Shown: positions 36,949-46,213, numbered from the stretch's first letter. The stretch is DNA of 64,000 nt from Leptolyngbya sp. NIES-2104 (GCF_001485215.1 NZ_BBWW01000001.1:1426001-1490000); one strand, 5' to 3'. Notes: generated by a model from the letters alone, not told the origin. Numbers and translations: made by a program.

Positions 36949-37047
36949 TTACATCTGCGACATCAATGTCACCAATCCAGCACAAGCAGTCGCAAGTAAC
37001 ATCACCAGCCCAAACGATTCACCCAAGTGCTTTTTAGAAGTCTGCAT
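36949..37047 (-). CDS. 32-residue single-span membrane miniprotein
   Basis: ATG 37047 to TAA 36949 encodes 32 residues with a basic N-terminus (MQTSKKHLGESFG) and one hydrophobic span (LVMLLATACAGLVTLM). An excellent ribosome-binding site, AAGGAAAGG, lies about four bases before the ATG, and a terminator follows. Size and form resemble small thylakoid subunits, but it does not match one I know. The 266 bp upstream to the methylase gene hold only promoter-like AT-rich sequence. Confidence 0.6.
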   Translation of the reverse strand: MQTSKKHLGESFGLVMLLATACAGLVTLMSQM

Positions 37048-37313
37048 ACGACCTTTCCTTAACGTATTGATTGGATTTCTTAACAGTATCAGCCTCTCTC
37101 ATATTCAAGTTAAAAAGTAATGTAAGTTATGATTCTCTAACAATTCTTAATTCAATCCACAGCCAGCACTCCGCTTTTCTCTCGATCGAGAGATTGACTG
37201 TAGTTTTTCTTAAGGTGTGGGAAGAGCGATCGTTACAGTTGTAATGAATTGCTGAGGATTATGAGCACGTTCGGTCAGGTATACTACTCTTCCAGAGTGG
37301 TTCAGGTTGGCAG

Positions 37314-38180
37314 ATGAGTAAAGTGATTGCATTTGGATGGTATGGCGGTAAATTTAATCATCTCAATTGGCTGCTTCCGTTACTGCCAGAAGCAACTCAT
37401 TACTGTGAACCCTTTGCTGGATCTGCGGCAGTGTTGTTAAATCGTCCTCCTGCTTTTGTGGAAACGTATAACGATATTGACGGAGAAGTGGTGAATTTCT
37501 TTCGGGTATTGCGCGATCGACAAGAAGAACTCATTCAAGCGATCGGACTCACTCCATTTTCGAGAGAAGAACTCCGAATCGCTGCGGAAGAACCGACTGA
37601 GAATTTAACAGAACTCGAACGAGCGCGACGGTTTTTTGTGAGAGCGCGTCAAGTGAGAACAGGTCTAGCTCAAACCGCCAGCGCGGGACGTTGGGCACAT
37701 TGTAAACTGACTAGTCGAGCAGGAATGGCAGGAGCAGTTTCTCGATGGCTTGGCAGTGTTGAAGGACTTTCTGAAATTGTGCAGCGATTATTGCGGGTGC
37801 AAATTGAGAACGCTCCAGCGATCGAGGTGATTCAGCGCTACGACAGCGAGGAGACTCTGTTTTATTGTGATCCTCCTTATCCGCACGATTCGCGAGGAGA
37901 TGCGAATGCTTATCGATATGAGATGAGCGATCGTGATCACGAAAAATTAGCTGAAACACTCCGAGCCGCAAAAGGAAAAGTTGCACTATCGGGCTACCAT
38001 TGTACCCTTCTAGACAAGCTTTACAAGGATTGGCATTGTATTGATGCCCCTTCAAAACAATGCCTTTCCGTGAAGCAACCCCGAACAGAAGTCTTGTGGA
38101 CAAATTATGAGATTCCGATCGTATGTCAGCCCCCAGCGAAATTCTCGATCGAGCCTTCCAACGCGCTAACGCAAATTTAG
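37314..38180 (+). CDS. D12-class DNA adenine N6-methyltransferase
   Basis: A 288-residue Dam-like methyltransferase. FGWYGGKFNHLNWLLPLLP at the N-terminus carries the SAM-binding GGK motif, YCEPFAGSAAVLLNRP the FxGxG-type motif I, and FYCDPPYPHD near residue 185 the catalytic DPPY. It overlaps the following endonuclease gene by 58 bp, so they form a restriction-modification pair. The recognition site is unknown. The last 20 residues read through the overlap and may be poorly conserved. Confidence 0.9.
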   Translation: MSKVIAFGWYGGKFNHLNWLLPLLPEATHYCEPFAGSAAVLLNRPPAFVETYNDIDGEVVNFFRVLRDRQEELIQAIGLTPFSREELRIAAEEPTENLTELERARRFFVRARQVRTGLAQTASAGRWAHCKLTSRAGMAGAVSRWLGSVEGLSEIVQRLLRVQIENAPAIEVIQRYDSEETLFYCDPPYPHDSRGDANAYRYEMSDRDHEKLAETLRAAKGKVALSGYHCTLLDKLYKDWHCIDAPSKQCLSVKQPRTEVLWTNYEIPIVCQPPAKFSIEPSNALTQI

Positions 38181-39256
38181 AACAGCCGATTATCTTAGCT
38201 GCTGAGATTCGCGATCGTACAACCTACGTCGCTCGTAATCTCAAAAATCGTGCGGGTATTCGATTGCTGATGGCGTGTTTGCTCGCAAAACTTCACCGTC
38301 CTGATGTAGATATCAGAAAGCCGTACACAGAAATCGGGGACATAGACTCTTTTTCTGGTAGAACTTATGATGAGCGCTACATCACTGCTTTCATCAATCA
38401 GCACAGTTTACCCTGTAATAGCACAACTGCGTTTCTAACCCCAGCACTACGCAACCGTAATACAGTTTTAACAACAGAAATCAATCTTGTTGGAAAGCCA
38501 CCACAGTTATATCAAGCGGTTCTGACACTCCTTGATGATGTCTACTGCAATCGCGTCACTTCAGAAGACTTGTTAGCTGAAATTGTCCGATCGCTACTGA
38601 TTGATAGAAACGAGCGACAGCAAAGAATTGATGCCTTAGTTTCAGGATTGAGAACAACAGACGGTGCTGTACCCTTGTCATCAGAAGATATTGTGAATCT
38701 AATTGAAAAACATTTGACCCTCAAAGGAACAAGTCGGCTTCCGGTGCTTGCAATCGCCGCTGTGTATCAGTCTGCCGAACAGTTTCTTGGAGAAAGAGTT
38801 CTCATGCTACAAGCGCACAATGCGGCTGATCTTCAAACAGGTGCATTAGGTGATGTCGAAATTACTTTGCTTGCTGATGATGAAGTTGTGACCAGCTACG
38901 AAATGAAGAATAAGCGGATTACACGCGAAGATCTTGATCGAGCATTGCAAAAATTGTCTGCTAGTGAAAAACGAGTTGATAACTATATTTTCATCACAAC
39001 GGAAGCGATCGACAAAGAGGTTCAGGATTATGCACGTTCGATGTATCAAGAAACAGGCGGAATAGAATTCGTAGTTCTAGATTGTATCGGATTCATTCGC
39101 CATTTCCTACATCTATTTCATCGTTTGAGAAGTAGATTTCTGGAAGCTTATCAGACGCTGCTTCTGACAGAACCGCAAAGCGCTGTGAGTCAGCCTGTTA
39201 AAGAAGCTTTTTTAGCAATGAGGCAAGCAGCAGAAACGGGAATGGAGGAGATCTGA
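38123..39256 (+). CDS. SacI-like type II restriction endonuclease
   Basis: A 377-residue protein recognised by the N-terminal block NLKNRAGIRLLMACLLAKL, then FSGRTYDERYITAFI and LPCNSTTAFLTPALRNRN, typical of the SacI-family restriction endonucleases as I recall them. The catalytic region is probably LGDVEITLL (near 245) plus SYEMKNK (near 259), a PD-(D/E)XK arrangement. It is translationally coupled to the adenine methylase. SacI itself cuts GAGCTC, but family membership does not fix the site, and an adenine methylase partner points to an A-containing target. Confidence 0.65.
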   Translation: MSAPSEILDRAFQRANANLEQPIILAAEIRDRTTYVARNLKNRAGIRLLMACLLAKLHRPDVDIRKPYTEIGDIDSFSGRTYDERYITAFINQHSLPCNSTTAFLTPALRNRNTVLTTEINLVGKPPQLYQAVLTLLDDVYCNRVTSEDLLAEIVRSLLIDRNERQQRIDALVSGLRTTDGAVPLSSEDIVNLIEKHLTLKGTSRLPVLAIAAVYQSAEQFLGERVLMLQAHNAADLQTGALGDVEITLLADDEVVTSYEMKNKRITREDLDRALQKLSASEKRVDNYIFITTEAIDKEVQDYARSMYQETGGIEFVVLDCIGFIRHFLHLFHRLRSRFLEAYQTLLLTEPQSAVSQPVKEAFLAMRQAAETGMEEI

Positions 39257-39293
39257 AACACATCTTTAGCCGTTGTCTCTATTGTCGATCGCT

Positions 39294-40121
39294 CTACCTT
39301 TGATGATATTCACGCCATTGGGCGATCGTTCTTGGCGGAGTTGATCGCCGCACAGATTCAGGCAAAAGCGACCAAATTTCTAACAACGTCGGCAATCCAA
39401 GCTGTAACTGTTCGAGTAACGCCACATTCGAGAAAACAGTTTCAGTCCGATCGACAAGAATCACCTGCCCTGCATCTAGAACAATCACCCAATCCGCCCA
39501 AGCGTAAACCAAATCGAGATCATGAGTCGCGATCGCGATCGTTGTTCCCTTGTCATGAATTCGATCTAGTTCTCGAAACAAATTGCTAGTTTGCCGTTTA
39601 TCCAAATAAGCGGTTGGCTCATCTAAAAGTAACAGTTCGGGCTGTAGTGCCATCACACCCGCAAGCGCAACTCTGCGCTTTTGTCCCAAGCTCAAATGAT
39701 GAAGCGGACAATGCTCTAAGTCTTTTAGAGAGAAATCGATCAAAGTTTGCTGTAATCGTTGAGCAATTTCTGATTTCGTAAGCTGCAAATTGCACAGCCC
39801 GTAAGAGATGTCTTCACTCACTGTTGCTGCAACTAATTGCCGTTCTGGATCTTGAAAGGCGAGTCCGATTCGCTGTCTCCATTGATTCAGAGCAGCAGCA
39901 TGATATTTTAACGGTTCTCCTCGCCAGCGAATTGTTCCAGCATTCACGCGATACAGTCCATCGGCAAGAAAGAGCAAGGTTGATTTACCACAGCCATTAT
40001 GTCCCACGATCGCAGTTTTCTGTCCTGCTAAGATCTGAAAACTCAACTGTTGCACCGCAAACCGATCGCTGTTTGGATAGCGATAAGACACGTCCTGAAA
40101 CTCAAGTAGCGGCTGCATCAT
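39294..40121 (-). CDS. cbiO: Cobalt ECF/ABC transporter ATP-binding protein
   Basis: ATPase of the CbiMNQO cobalt importer. 275 residues with Walker A GHNGCGKST, signature LSLGQKRR, Walker B LLLLDEPTAY and switch histidine in TIAIATHDLD. Last gene of the minus-strand operon cbiM-cbiN-cbiQ-cbiO, starting 4 bp inside the cbiQ stop. Confidence 0.93.
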   Translation of the reverse strand: MMQPLLEFQDVSYRYPNSDRFAVQQLSFQILAGQKTAIVGHNGCGKSTLLFLADGLYRVNAGTIRWRGEPLKYHAAALNQWRQRIGLAFQDPERQLVAATVSEDISYGLCNLQLTKSEIAQRLQQTLIDFSLKDLEHCPLHHLSLGQKRRVALAGVMALQPELLLLDEPTAYLDKRQTSNLFRELDRIHDKGTTIAIATHDLDLVYAWADWVIVLDAGQVILVDRTETVFSNVALLEQLQLGLPTLLEIWSLLPESVRRSTPPRTIAQWREYHQR

Positions 40122-40903
40122 CTGAACTCTAAAATCAGCAATCCAACACAGCCTAACACTGACTCGATCGCATATCGTTTGGAGTAATAATGCTTCTGAG
40201 TTGAATACACCTCAAAGGTTCCATTAAACCCACGAGCATTCAGCGCAAGGGAAAAATCGCGATAGTGATGCAGCGATCGCACTAACAATTGACTAATCAA
40301 TAATCCCACACTATGCATCCATCGTTTCCGCGTCCGATATCCGCCTCTTGCTTGCTGTGCAAACTGCAATTCGGTCACAACATCAAAAAACAAGAAGACA
40401 AATCGATACATTAACAGTAATAGTTCAGTAATCAGCGTTGGCACCCGTAACTGTCGAAACAGATTCAGCAAATCAGTGAATGGAATCGTAAACAGAATGA
40501 ACAATAAACAAGACGTACAGGAAAGCGATCGCATTGCAATCTGGAATGCTTGAATGATTCCACTGCGGCTGATGAATAGATACCCGCTTCCAATTGCAAC
40601 GCCTTGAAGTTCGTCATTCTGAATAGCTGCAATTTGATCAATCGCAACTGCATTCAGCACCAAAGCTGGAATACTGGTTAACAAAAAGATTCCAGCTACG
40701 GCTAACAGTTGAAAATAGACTGGAGCAGGAATTCGCGCATAGGCGATCGTCCAAACCGCCAACCAAACCATGATAAGAAACTGTGGAATCGGATGCACAA
40801 CTAGCGCAATCATGAGAACTACGATCGCGAATCCAAATTTCTGCACAGGAGCGATCGGGCGCAATCGATTCTGATAAGCATAAACATCCAAGTGATGATG
40901 CAA
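40118..40903 (-). CDS. cbiQ: Cobalt ECF/ABC transporter transmembrane protein
   Basis: Membrane coupling subunit of the cobalt importer. The start is TTG 40903, giving MHHHLDVYAYQNRLRPI, the family-typical N-terminus; it abuts the cbiN stop. The 261 residues have five to six hydrophobic spans and the coupling motif AQQARGGYRTRKR followed by the SLALNARGF segment, both contacting CbiO. Confidence 0.92.
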   Translation of the reverse strand: MHHHLDVYAYQNRLRPIAPVQKFGFAIVVLMIALVVHPIPQFLIMVWLAVWTIAYARIPAPVYFQLLAVAGIFLLTSIPALVLNAVAIDQIAAIQNDELQGVAIGSGYLFISRSGIIQAFQIAMRSLSCTSCLLFILFTIPFTDLLNLFRQLRVPTLITELLLLMYRFVFLFFDVVTELQFAQQARGGYRTRKRWMHSVGLLISQLLVRSLHHYRDFSLALNARGFNGTFEVYSTQKHYYSKRYAIESVLGCVGLLILEFR

Positions 40904-41194
40904 TTACTTCTGCTCCCGTTTCTCAGTTCTGCCTCGATAGCGCCCAATCACAAAGCCAATGACACCCGCCCCTAATGCGGCTTGTGAAGCAAACAATAGA
41001 CTTTCGACTTCTGTACTTGGCGGTTCAAAGAATGGTTTAAACCAAGGCTCATATCCCGGTTTAAGTTCCCCGATCGCAGTTTCAGCCTGACCATCTGATC
41101 CACTAAATTCCCCTTTAACAAACAAGAGCGGAAAAACTGCTAGAACAATCACCGCGATCGCTAATCCCCAATTTTGCAGCTTTGACGATTTCAT
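40904..41194 (-). CDS. cbiN: Cobalt transport protein CbiN
   Basis: Small auxiliary membrane subunit. ATG 41194 gives 96 residues starting [15 protein letters not shown] and overlaps the cbiM stop by 4 bp. Two hydrophobic helices flank a periplasmic loop ([31 protein letters not shown]) that is characteristic of CbiN, followed by [15 protein letters not shown]. Confidence 0.9.
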   Translation of the reverse strand: MKSSKLQNWGLAIAVIVLAVFPLLFVKGEFSGSDGQAETAIGELKPGYEPWFKPFFEPPSTEVESLLFASQAALGAGVIGFVIGRYRGRTEKREQK

Positions 41195-41946
41195 GATTGC
41201 TCCTGCTTGAGTAGATTCAAAGTTTCCAAATCTTCCCGTCCGTAAGATTGCAGCCAATTCCACACCAGAACGGTGAGCAATCCTTCACTAATTGCCAGTG
41301 GCACCTGAGTCACCGCAAAAATTCCCGCAAACTTGAGAAATGCAGCGACGAACCCCCCTTGTGCGGCTGGAAACGCCAACGCTAACTGAATCGAGGTCGT
41401 GACGTAAGTAAGCAAATTTTCCAAAGCTGACGCACAAAAGATCGCGACTTTTTGATGTCCAGTTTGCAGAATCAAATGATAGACCCCGTACGCCACGAAA
41501 GGACCTACGATCGCCATCGAAAACGCATTCGCTCCTAATGTGGTCAGTCCACCATGCGCGAGTAACAATGCCTGAAACAGCAGCACGAGTCCACCCAACA
41601 CCGACATCACCGACGGACCAAACAAAATCGCACCTAATCCAGTTCCAGTCGGATGCGAACAACTCCCCGTCACCGATGGAATTTTCAGCGCCGATAACAC
41701 AAAGGTAAAGGCACCCGCTAACGCCAGTAGCGGTTTAAGTTGGGGATTTTGTCGCGTGATGCGTGTCAGCGATCGTACTCCCACGACAAAAAATGGAATC
41801 GACACAACCCACCAAAAAATCGCCCACTCGACCGGTAGAAACCCTTCCATGATGTGCATCGCATGGGCAGGAGTGGGAGAACCGATAATCAAATAAGAAC
41901 TTAGCCCTACGATTGCAGTAAGGCGCAATAATTTATGATGTTTCAC
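41191..41946 (-). CDS. cbiM: Cobalt transport substrate-binding protein CbiM
   Basis: S-component that binds cobalt. GTG 41946 gives 251 residues: a signal peptide ending at HA, then MHIMEGFLP, whose Met-His-Ile-Met tip forms the metal site after cleavage at the conserved position. [19 protein letters not shown] and [20 protein letters not shown] are family signatures. It is the first gene of the operon and sits 40 bp downstream of the cobalamin riboswitch, so it is expected to be switched off when cobalamin is plentiful. Confidence 0.95.
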   Translation of the reverse strand: MKHHKLLRLTAIVGLSSYLIIGSPTPAHAMHIMEGFLPVEWAIFWWVVSIPFFVVGVRSLTRITRQNPQLKPLLALAGAFTFVLSALKIPSVTGSCSHPTGTGLGAILFGPSVMSVLGGLVLLFQALLLAHGGLTTLGANAFSMAIVGPFVAYGVYHLILQTGHQKVAIFCASALENLLTYVTTSIQLALAFPAAQGGFVAAFLKFAGIFAVTQVPLAISEGLLTVLVWNWLQSYGREDLETLNLLKQEQS

Positions 41947-41987
41947 TGAGTCTGTACCTCGCAGACGGTTTGATAATCAATCAGCAT

Positions 41988-42132
41988 GGCACGCTGAGCG
42001 GCTTCGGCGGGCATTCTGGCTCAGAGAAGTAATCTCATCACAGTTGCGGGACAGCGGTAGCTTTGCACTACTCTTTCCCCGTTACCTCTAGCGACTGCTT
42101 CCCGCTAGAACCGATGCAAACCTCAGCGTACC
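41988..42132 (-). promoter_or_regulatory. Cobalamin (B12) riboswitch controlling cbiMNQO
   Basis: The minus-strand leader contains the conserved core GCGGGAAGCAG ... GCTGTCCCGCAACTGTGA, and near its 3' end GAGCCAGAATGCCCGCC, matching the cobalamin aptamer elements. P1 is an 11-bp stem between 42122-42132 and 41988-41998 with one G-U pair. Immediately downstream, TCAGCGTGCCATGCTGA can form a hairpin that shares the P1 3' arm, a good switching helix. A perfect TTGAGCA-AAA-TGCTCAA hairpin lies just upstream at 42143-42159 and may terminate malQ. Confidence 0.9.
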
Positions 42133-42181
42133 ACCGTTGAGCATTTTGCTCAATCTAACCGTTACTCACTGCAACATCGTT

Positions 42182-43699
42182 TCAATCCGGTTGATCCTCG
42201 CTCTTTTGTGGGGCACGTCCAAATAGATGCGTGAGGCTAGCAAATCGATCGCGAATTTCATCGCTCAACAAATCAGAGCGATATCGCCACCCCCAGTTTC
42301 CTTCTGCTTTTCCAGGTGCATTCATTCGGGCATCTGTTCGCAGTCCCATCAAATCTTGCAGAGGAACGATCGATAAGACGGCAACTGAACTCATTACCAA
42401 TCTGATCAAATCCCAATGAATACCTTGATCACTAATGCAACCGAGATAGTTCCACAATTGACCCCGCTCATAGTCTGAAAGGCTCTCATACCATCCGATC
42501 GTCGTATCGTTATCGTGGGTTCCCGTGTAGACAAGACAGTTACGCGGATAGTTAAAAGGGAGATAGGGATTGCCCGGATCAGACCCAAATGCAAAGTGAA
42601 CAATCTTCATCCCAGGAAACTCAAATTTATCTCTGAGTGCTTCAACCTCTGGAGTGATCACGCCTAAATCTTCTGCAAGGATCGGTAGCTTTCCGAGCTT
42701 ACGATCGAGCACCTCAAAAAACAAATCCCCTGGAGCTTCAATCCAGTTACCGTAAATCGCGGTTTCTTCACCTTGCGGCACTGCCCAGTAAGCCTGAAAG
42801 CCTCGGAAATGGTCAATCCGAATCCAATCGACTAAATCGAGCATTGCTTCAAAGCGTTGTATCCACCATTTGAAGTCGGTCTTTTCGAGATAGTCCCAAT
42901 CATAGATAGGATTGCCCCAAAGTTGCCCAGTCGCACTAAAGTAATCGGGTGGAACACCTGCCATCAGTTCAGGATGTCCGGTTTCAGGATCAAGTCTGAA
43001 GTTCTGAGAATTAGCCCACACGTCTGCACTATCATGAGCGACATAAATCGGAATGTCCCCAATGATTTGAATCCCATTTTCGTTTGCATGTTGTTTGAGC
43101 TTCATCCATTGGCAGAAGAACTCATACTGTAGAAATTTTTGATAGTTAATCTCATCTTGTAAGCGGGCTTGGGCTTTCTCGATCGCATTCGGCTTAAACT
43201 GCATGATTTCTGGTTCCCAGTCATACCAGCTTTTACCGCCGTTCTCATCTTTTAGCGCCATAAACAGCGCATAGTCTTCGAGCCAGAATGCTTTCCCAGT
43301 GCAAAACTCAGCAAATTCTCGCTGCTCAGACGGTTGATGTTTGAACGCCTCATACGCTTTTCGCCACAGCGGAACTTTGGTTGCATACACGCGATCGTAG
43401 TCCACCCCGTTTTCCCAAAAGTCCGGTAGATTGTAGAAATCGGATTCTTCTAGCAAACCGCGATCGCGCAATGTCTCTAAGCTAATGAGCAGCGGATTGC
43501 CTGCCATTGACGAATACGACGCATACGGCGAATTTCCATAGCCTGTAGGACCGAGTGGTAAAACTTGCCAATACTGCTGACCACTGTGCACCAAGAACTC
43601 GATAAACCGATGAGCTTCGGCTCCGAGTTCACCAATCCCAAATCGACCGGGAAAACAGGTAGGATGCAGCAAAACGCCGCTCGATCGCTTCAAAGACAT
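42182..43699 (-). CDS. malQ: 4-alpha-glucanotransferase (amylomaltase)
   Basis: Transfers segments of maltooligosaccharides between glucans. ATG 43699 (505 residues, MSLKRSSGVLLHPTCF) is chosen; the open frame reaches 43900 without family similarity. GH77 features: GRFGIGELG, LPLGPTGYGNSPYASYSS, RIDHFRGFQAYW with the nucleophile aspartate, ILAEDLGVITPEV with the acid/base glutamate, and YTGTHDNDTTIGW. Works with glgA, GH31 and GH65 in glycogen turnover. Confidence 0.95.
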   Translation of the reverse strand: MSLKRSSGVLLHPTCFPGRFGIGELGAEAHRFIEFLVHSGQQYWQVLPLGPTGYGNSPYASYSSMAGNPLLISLETLRDRGLLEESDFYNLPDFWENGVDYDRVYATKVPLWRKAYEAFKHQPSEQREFAEFCTGKAFWLEDYALFMALKDENGGKSWYDWEPEIMQFKPNAIEKAQARLQDEINYQKFLQYEFFCQWMKLKQHANENGIQIIGDIPIYVAHDSADVWANSQNFRLDPETGHPELMAGVPPDYFSATGQLWGNPIYDWDYLEKTDFKWWIQRFEAMLDLVDWIRIDHFRGFQAYWAVPQGEETAIYGNWIEAPGDLFFEVLDRKLGKLPILAEDLGVITPEVEALRDKFEFPGMKIVHFAFGSDPGNPYLPFNYPRNCLVYTGTHDNDTTIGWYESLSDYERGQLWNYLGCISDQGIHWDLIRLVMSSVAVLSIVPLQDLMGLRTDARMNAPGKAEGNWGWRYRSDLLSDEIRDRFASLTHLFGRAPQKSEDQPD

Positions 43700-43798
43700 A
43701 GAATAAACACGAGGAAAAGGCTTTTGGAACTGTAACACAAGACCGAAAAAGCCAATCTCTGCCGAAAGAAGAATCAAGATTCGTTCACACAATTTTTT

Positions 43799-44227
43799 AT
43801 GGCTCATCGCAATCCTGCTCCGACGGTTGACATCATTATCGAACTCGTCGATCGACCCCACCGCCCGATCGTGCTGATCGAACGCCTCAATCCCCCCCAC
43901 GGCTGGGCAATTCCCGGCGGATTCATCGATTACGGCAATTCAGCCGAAAAAACAGCACAGCTTGAGGCGCAGGAAGAAACCGGACTCGAAATCGACCTGG
44001 TTGACCTGCTGGGTGTGTATTCTGATCCGAACCGGGATCAGCGCCAACACACGATGAGTATCACCTATATTGCAACCGCGATCGGTGAACCCAAAGCTGG
44101 AGACGATGCGAAAAATGTTCGAGTTATCGACATTTGGCAGATCCCGAAGAATTTATGTTTTGATCACGATCGCATTTTGCACGATTATTTACAGTACAGA
44201 AATTATGGAATGCGACCCAGAGTATGA
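43799..44227 (+). CDS. NUDIX hydrolase with a degenerate Nudix box
   Basis: A 142-residue nucleoside-diphosphate-X hydrolase-like protein. The box reads [19 protein letters not shown] followed by EETGLEIDL. Compared with the Gx5Ex7REUxEExGU consensus, the first glutamate is Asn and the R of RE is Leu, while the EExG glutamates that bind the metal are intact. The sequence [20 protein letters not shown], at residues 14-33, resembles ADP-ribose pyrophosphatase-like members. The gene overlaps ridA by 4 bp. Confidence 0.85.
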   Translation: MAHRNPAPTVDIIIELVDRPHRPIVLIERLNPPHGWAIPGGFIDYGNSAEKTAQLEAQEETGLEIDLVDLLGVYSDPNRDQRQHTMSITYIATAIGEPKAGDDAKNVRVIDIWQIPKNLCFDHDRILHDYLQYRNYGMRPRV

Positions 44228-44610
44228 AAAAAGTGATTCGGACTGATGCGGCTCCGGCTCCGGTTGGACCTTACAATCAAGCGATCGTGGCTCAAGGATT
44301 GGTATTCGTTGCCGGGCAAATTTCGCTTGATCCAGCAACTGGGGAAATTGTTGGAGCCGGGGAAATCGTCGCTCAAACTGAACGCGCTTTGACGAGCATG
44401 AAGGCGATTCTGGAAGCTTCTGGATCATCGATGGCGAACGTCGTGAAAACCACCGTGTTCCTAAAAGACATCAATGATTTCGCGGCGATGAATGCGGTCT
44501 ATGCGAAGTACTTTGAGGAAGAGACTGCACCTGCTCGAATCTGTGTTGAAGTCGCACGATTGCCAAAGGATTTGTTGGTCGAGATTGATTGCATTGCAAC
44601 GGTGAATTAG
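44224..44610 (+). CDS. RidA-family reactive intermediate deaminase
   Basis: Hydrolyses 2-aminoacrylate and related enamines or imines released by PLP enzymes. The 128-residue protein has the family signatures [33 protein letters not shown], and the C-terminal block [20 protein letters not shown], whose Arg and Glu form the active site. Starts inside the NUDIX stop, so the two are translated together. Confidence 0.92.
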   Translation: MKKVIRTDAAPAPVGPYNQAIVAQGLVFVAGQISLDPATGEIVGAGEIVAQTERALTSMKAILEASGSSMANVVKTTVFLKDINDFAAMNAVYAKYFEEETAPARICVEVARLPKDLLVEIDCIATVN

Positions 44611-44630
44611 GCGAGCGATATTGATATAAA

Positions 44631-44657
44631 AAACCCTCCGAATCGATCGGAGGGTTT
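44631..44657 (+). terminator. Intrinsic terminator after ridA
   Basis: AAACCCTCCGA (44631-44641) and TCGGAGGGTTT (44647-44657) form an 11-bp stem with A-rich 5' and T-rich 3' flanks. Confidence 0.8.
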
Positions 44658-44766
44658 AAAGTCATTAGACCTTTTGCGTGAGTCCGAAATGCTCACCGAA
44701 TAGAATAATACCGGTGGCGAATTCGACCTCAGCATCGTTCGCAGTGTCTGCGCTGCGTTGTCCGTC

Positions 44767-44912
44767 CGCGCCGGAATGAATTCGGCGCTCCTCCAAGCGA
44801 AGTCAGTTGAAACTGACTGGAGCGTTTGCCGTTCCCTCTTCAGTCCTGTTCACAGGACTTCGCCTGGGGGAGCGCCGAATTCTATTCCGGCGCGGATCTA
44901 TTCCGGCGCGGA
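44767..44912. repeat. Cruciform repeat element, copy B, with a tandem 16-bp duplication
   Basis: Outer arms 44767-44790 and 44870-44894 are near-perfect complements, differing by one inserted base. Hairpin 1 at 44801-44818 is AGTCAGT-TGAA-ACTGACT; hairpin 2 at 44842-44859 is AGTCCTG-TTCA-CAGGACT. The design equals copy A at 23868 although stem sequences differ. The end of the 3' arm is duplicated: a 16-bp unit TCTATTCCGGCGCGGA occurs at 44881-44896 and again at 44897-44912. The rest of 44658-45007 has no gene that I can support. Confidence 0.85.
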
Positions 44913-45007
44913 TCAGTGCAACGAACGAGGGATTTGTGATCATTTTTTCAATTTGCCACCAGTATTATTCGCCCAGGCGTTCACGCAAGAAGTCTAGGGT
45001 TTGCTAC

Positions 45008-46126
45008 TTAGTCGATCGCGATCCCTGTTGCAACCTTTTCGGGTTCCGGTGAAACTGCGATCGGCTTTTTCGCAATCAGGTACTTACTCATAAAGTGAAC
45101 CTGCTCAGAGACGGCTTCAAAACCAGCATCAGTCAAACGCTTGGTTAAATTGTCTGTGGTGTAGTGGCGGTAATACGGCTCGTGGAAAATTTCGGGGAAA
45201 TTCTCCATTGCGATCGACAATTCCGGTGAATCACTCATCTGAATCGAATCACAGATGATGAACGTTCCACCCGGTTTCACCACTCGGAACGCTTCATTAA
45301 TCACGTTCTGACGCGCTTGAGGTGGCAATTCGTGGAATAGAAACACGCTCGTCATCGCATGGAAATAGTTATCCAAGAATGGAAGCTCTTCGCCGTTCCC
45401 TTGTACCAACTGCGGCAAAGTTCCAGGAATTTGAGACAGCAATTGATTCGCCTTTCTCAGATAAGCCGCCGACAGATCCACCCCGTACAGTGAAGCTTTC
45501 GGCAACGTTCCACGAATATTTCTCAGCGTACGACCCGTTCCACAAGCAACATCCAGAATCTTAATTTGATTCGGTGGTATATCACTAAACGCTTTTAAGC
45601 CTTCTTTCAAGGGAGCTAACACGCGTCGCCGCATCGGGTCAGCGGTTCCGTTAAACAAGAGTTCAACCTGCAAATCATAGAGATTCGCAGACTCATCACT
45701 CAAGTACCCGTTGGTCTGATGATGGAAGTTCTGAACGTAATAGCTCGGTAAACCTTGCGTTTCAACTTCAGATGTAAAATCCTGATAGCGCTTCTCATTG
45801 ACGCGCTGCCACATTTCCGGCATATCGAGCCAAACCGCAGGATAGAAGCGGAAGAAATCATCCCACGAATTGTCGAACAGTAGGCTGACTGGGTAAATGC
45901 CTTTTTCAGCATCTTGCCAGTCGGTTTCGAGAATGGCATCCATCCGCTTTTGAATGGTTTGAATCAGTTCGAGCGTAAGCGGCTGGGGTTTTGGTTTGGT
46001 GACTTCGGGAGGGGGTGCAACCATATTCAGCAGTTGAGTACTGACGGCTTTATGCACCAATCCAAAATAGCTTTTTCCTTGCTGAACGGTCTGATATGCC
46101 AGCTTTGTTAATGTATCTTCGGGCAT
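45008..46126 (-). CDS. SAM-dependent methyltransferase, cyanobacterial UbiE-like
   Basis: ATG 46126 gives 372 residues starting MPEDTLTKLAYQTVQQGKS; the frame reaches 46234 without support. The first 180 residues are a cyanobacterial-specific helical extension (SYFGLVHKAVSTQLL, YPVSLLFDNSWDDFF). A class I methyltransferase domain follows with ILDVACGTGRTLRNI, YGVDLSAAYL and LFHELPPQARQNV, then VVKPGGTFIICDS, typical of UbiE/COQ5-like enzymes. Substrate unknown; it lies downstream of glnA's terminator on the same strand. Confidence 0.82.
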   Translation of the reverse strand: MPEDTLTKLAYQTVQQGKSYFGLVHKAVSTQLLNMVAPPPEVTKPKPQPLTLELIQTIQKRMDAILETDWQDAEKGIYPVSLLFDNSWDDFFRFYPAVWLDMPEMWQRVNEKRYQDFTSEVETQGLPSYYVQNFHHQTNGYLSDESANLYDLQVELLFNGTADPMRRRVLAPLKEGLKAFSDIPPNQIKILDVACGTGRTLRNIRGTLPKASLYGVDLSAAYLRKANQLLSQIPGTLPQLVQGNGEELPFLDNYFHAMTSVFLFHELPPQARQNVINEAFRVVKPGGTFIICDSIQMSDSPELSIAMENFPEIFHEPYYRHYTTDNLTKRLTDAGFEAVSEQVHFMSKYLIAKKPIAVSPEPEKVATGIAID

Positions 46127-46213
46127 GGTGGTGTGCAACAGCAATCTACGACTATGAATAAGTGTAACGAATTCTGATCCGTGAGTAGCGTCATCGATCG
46201 AACGATTTTGAAT

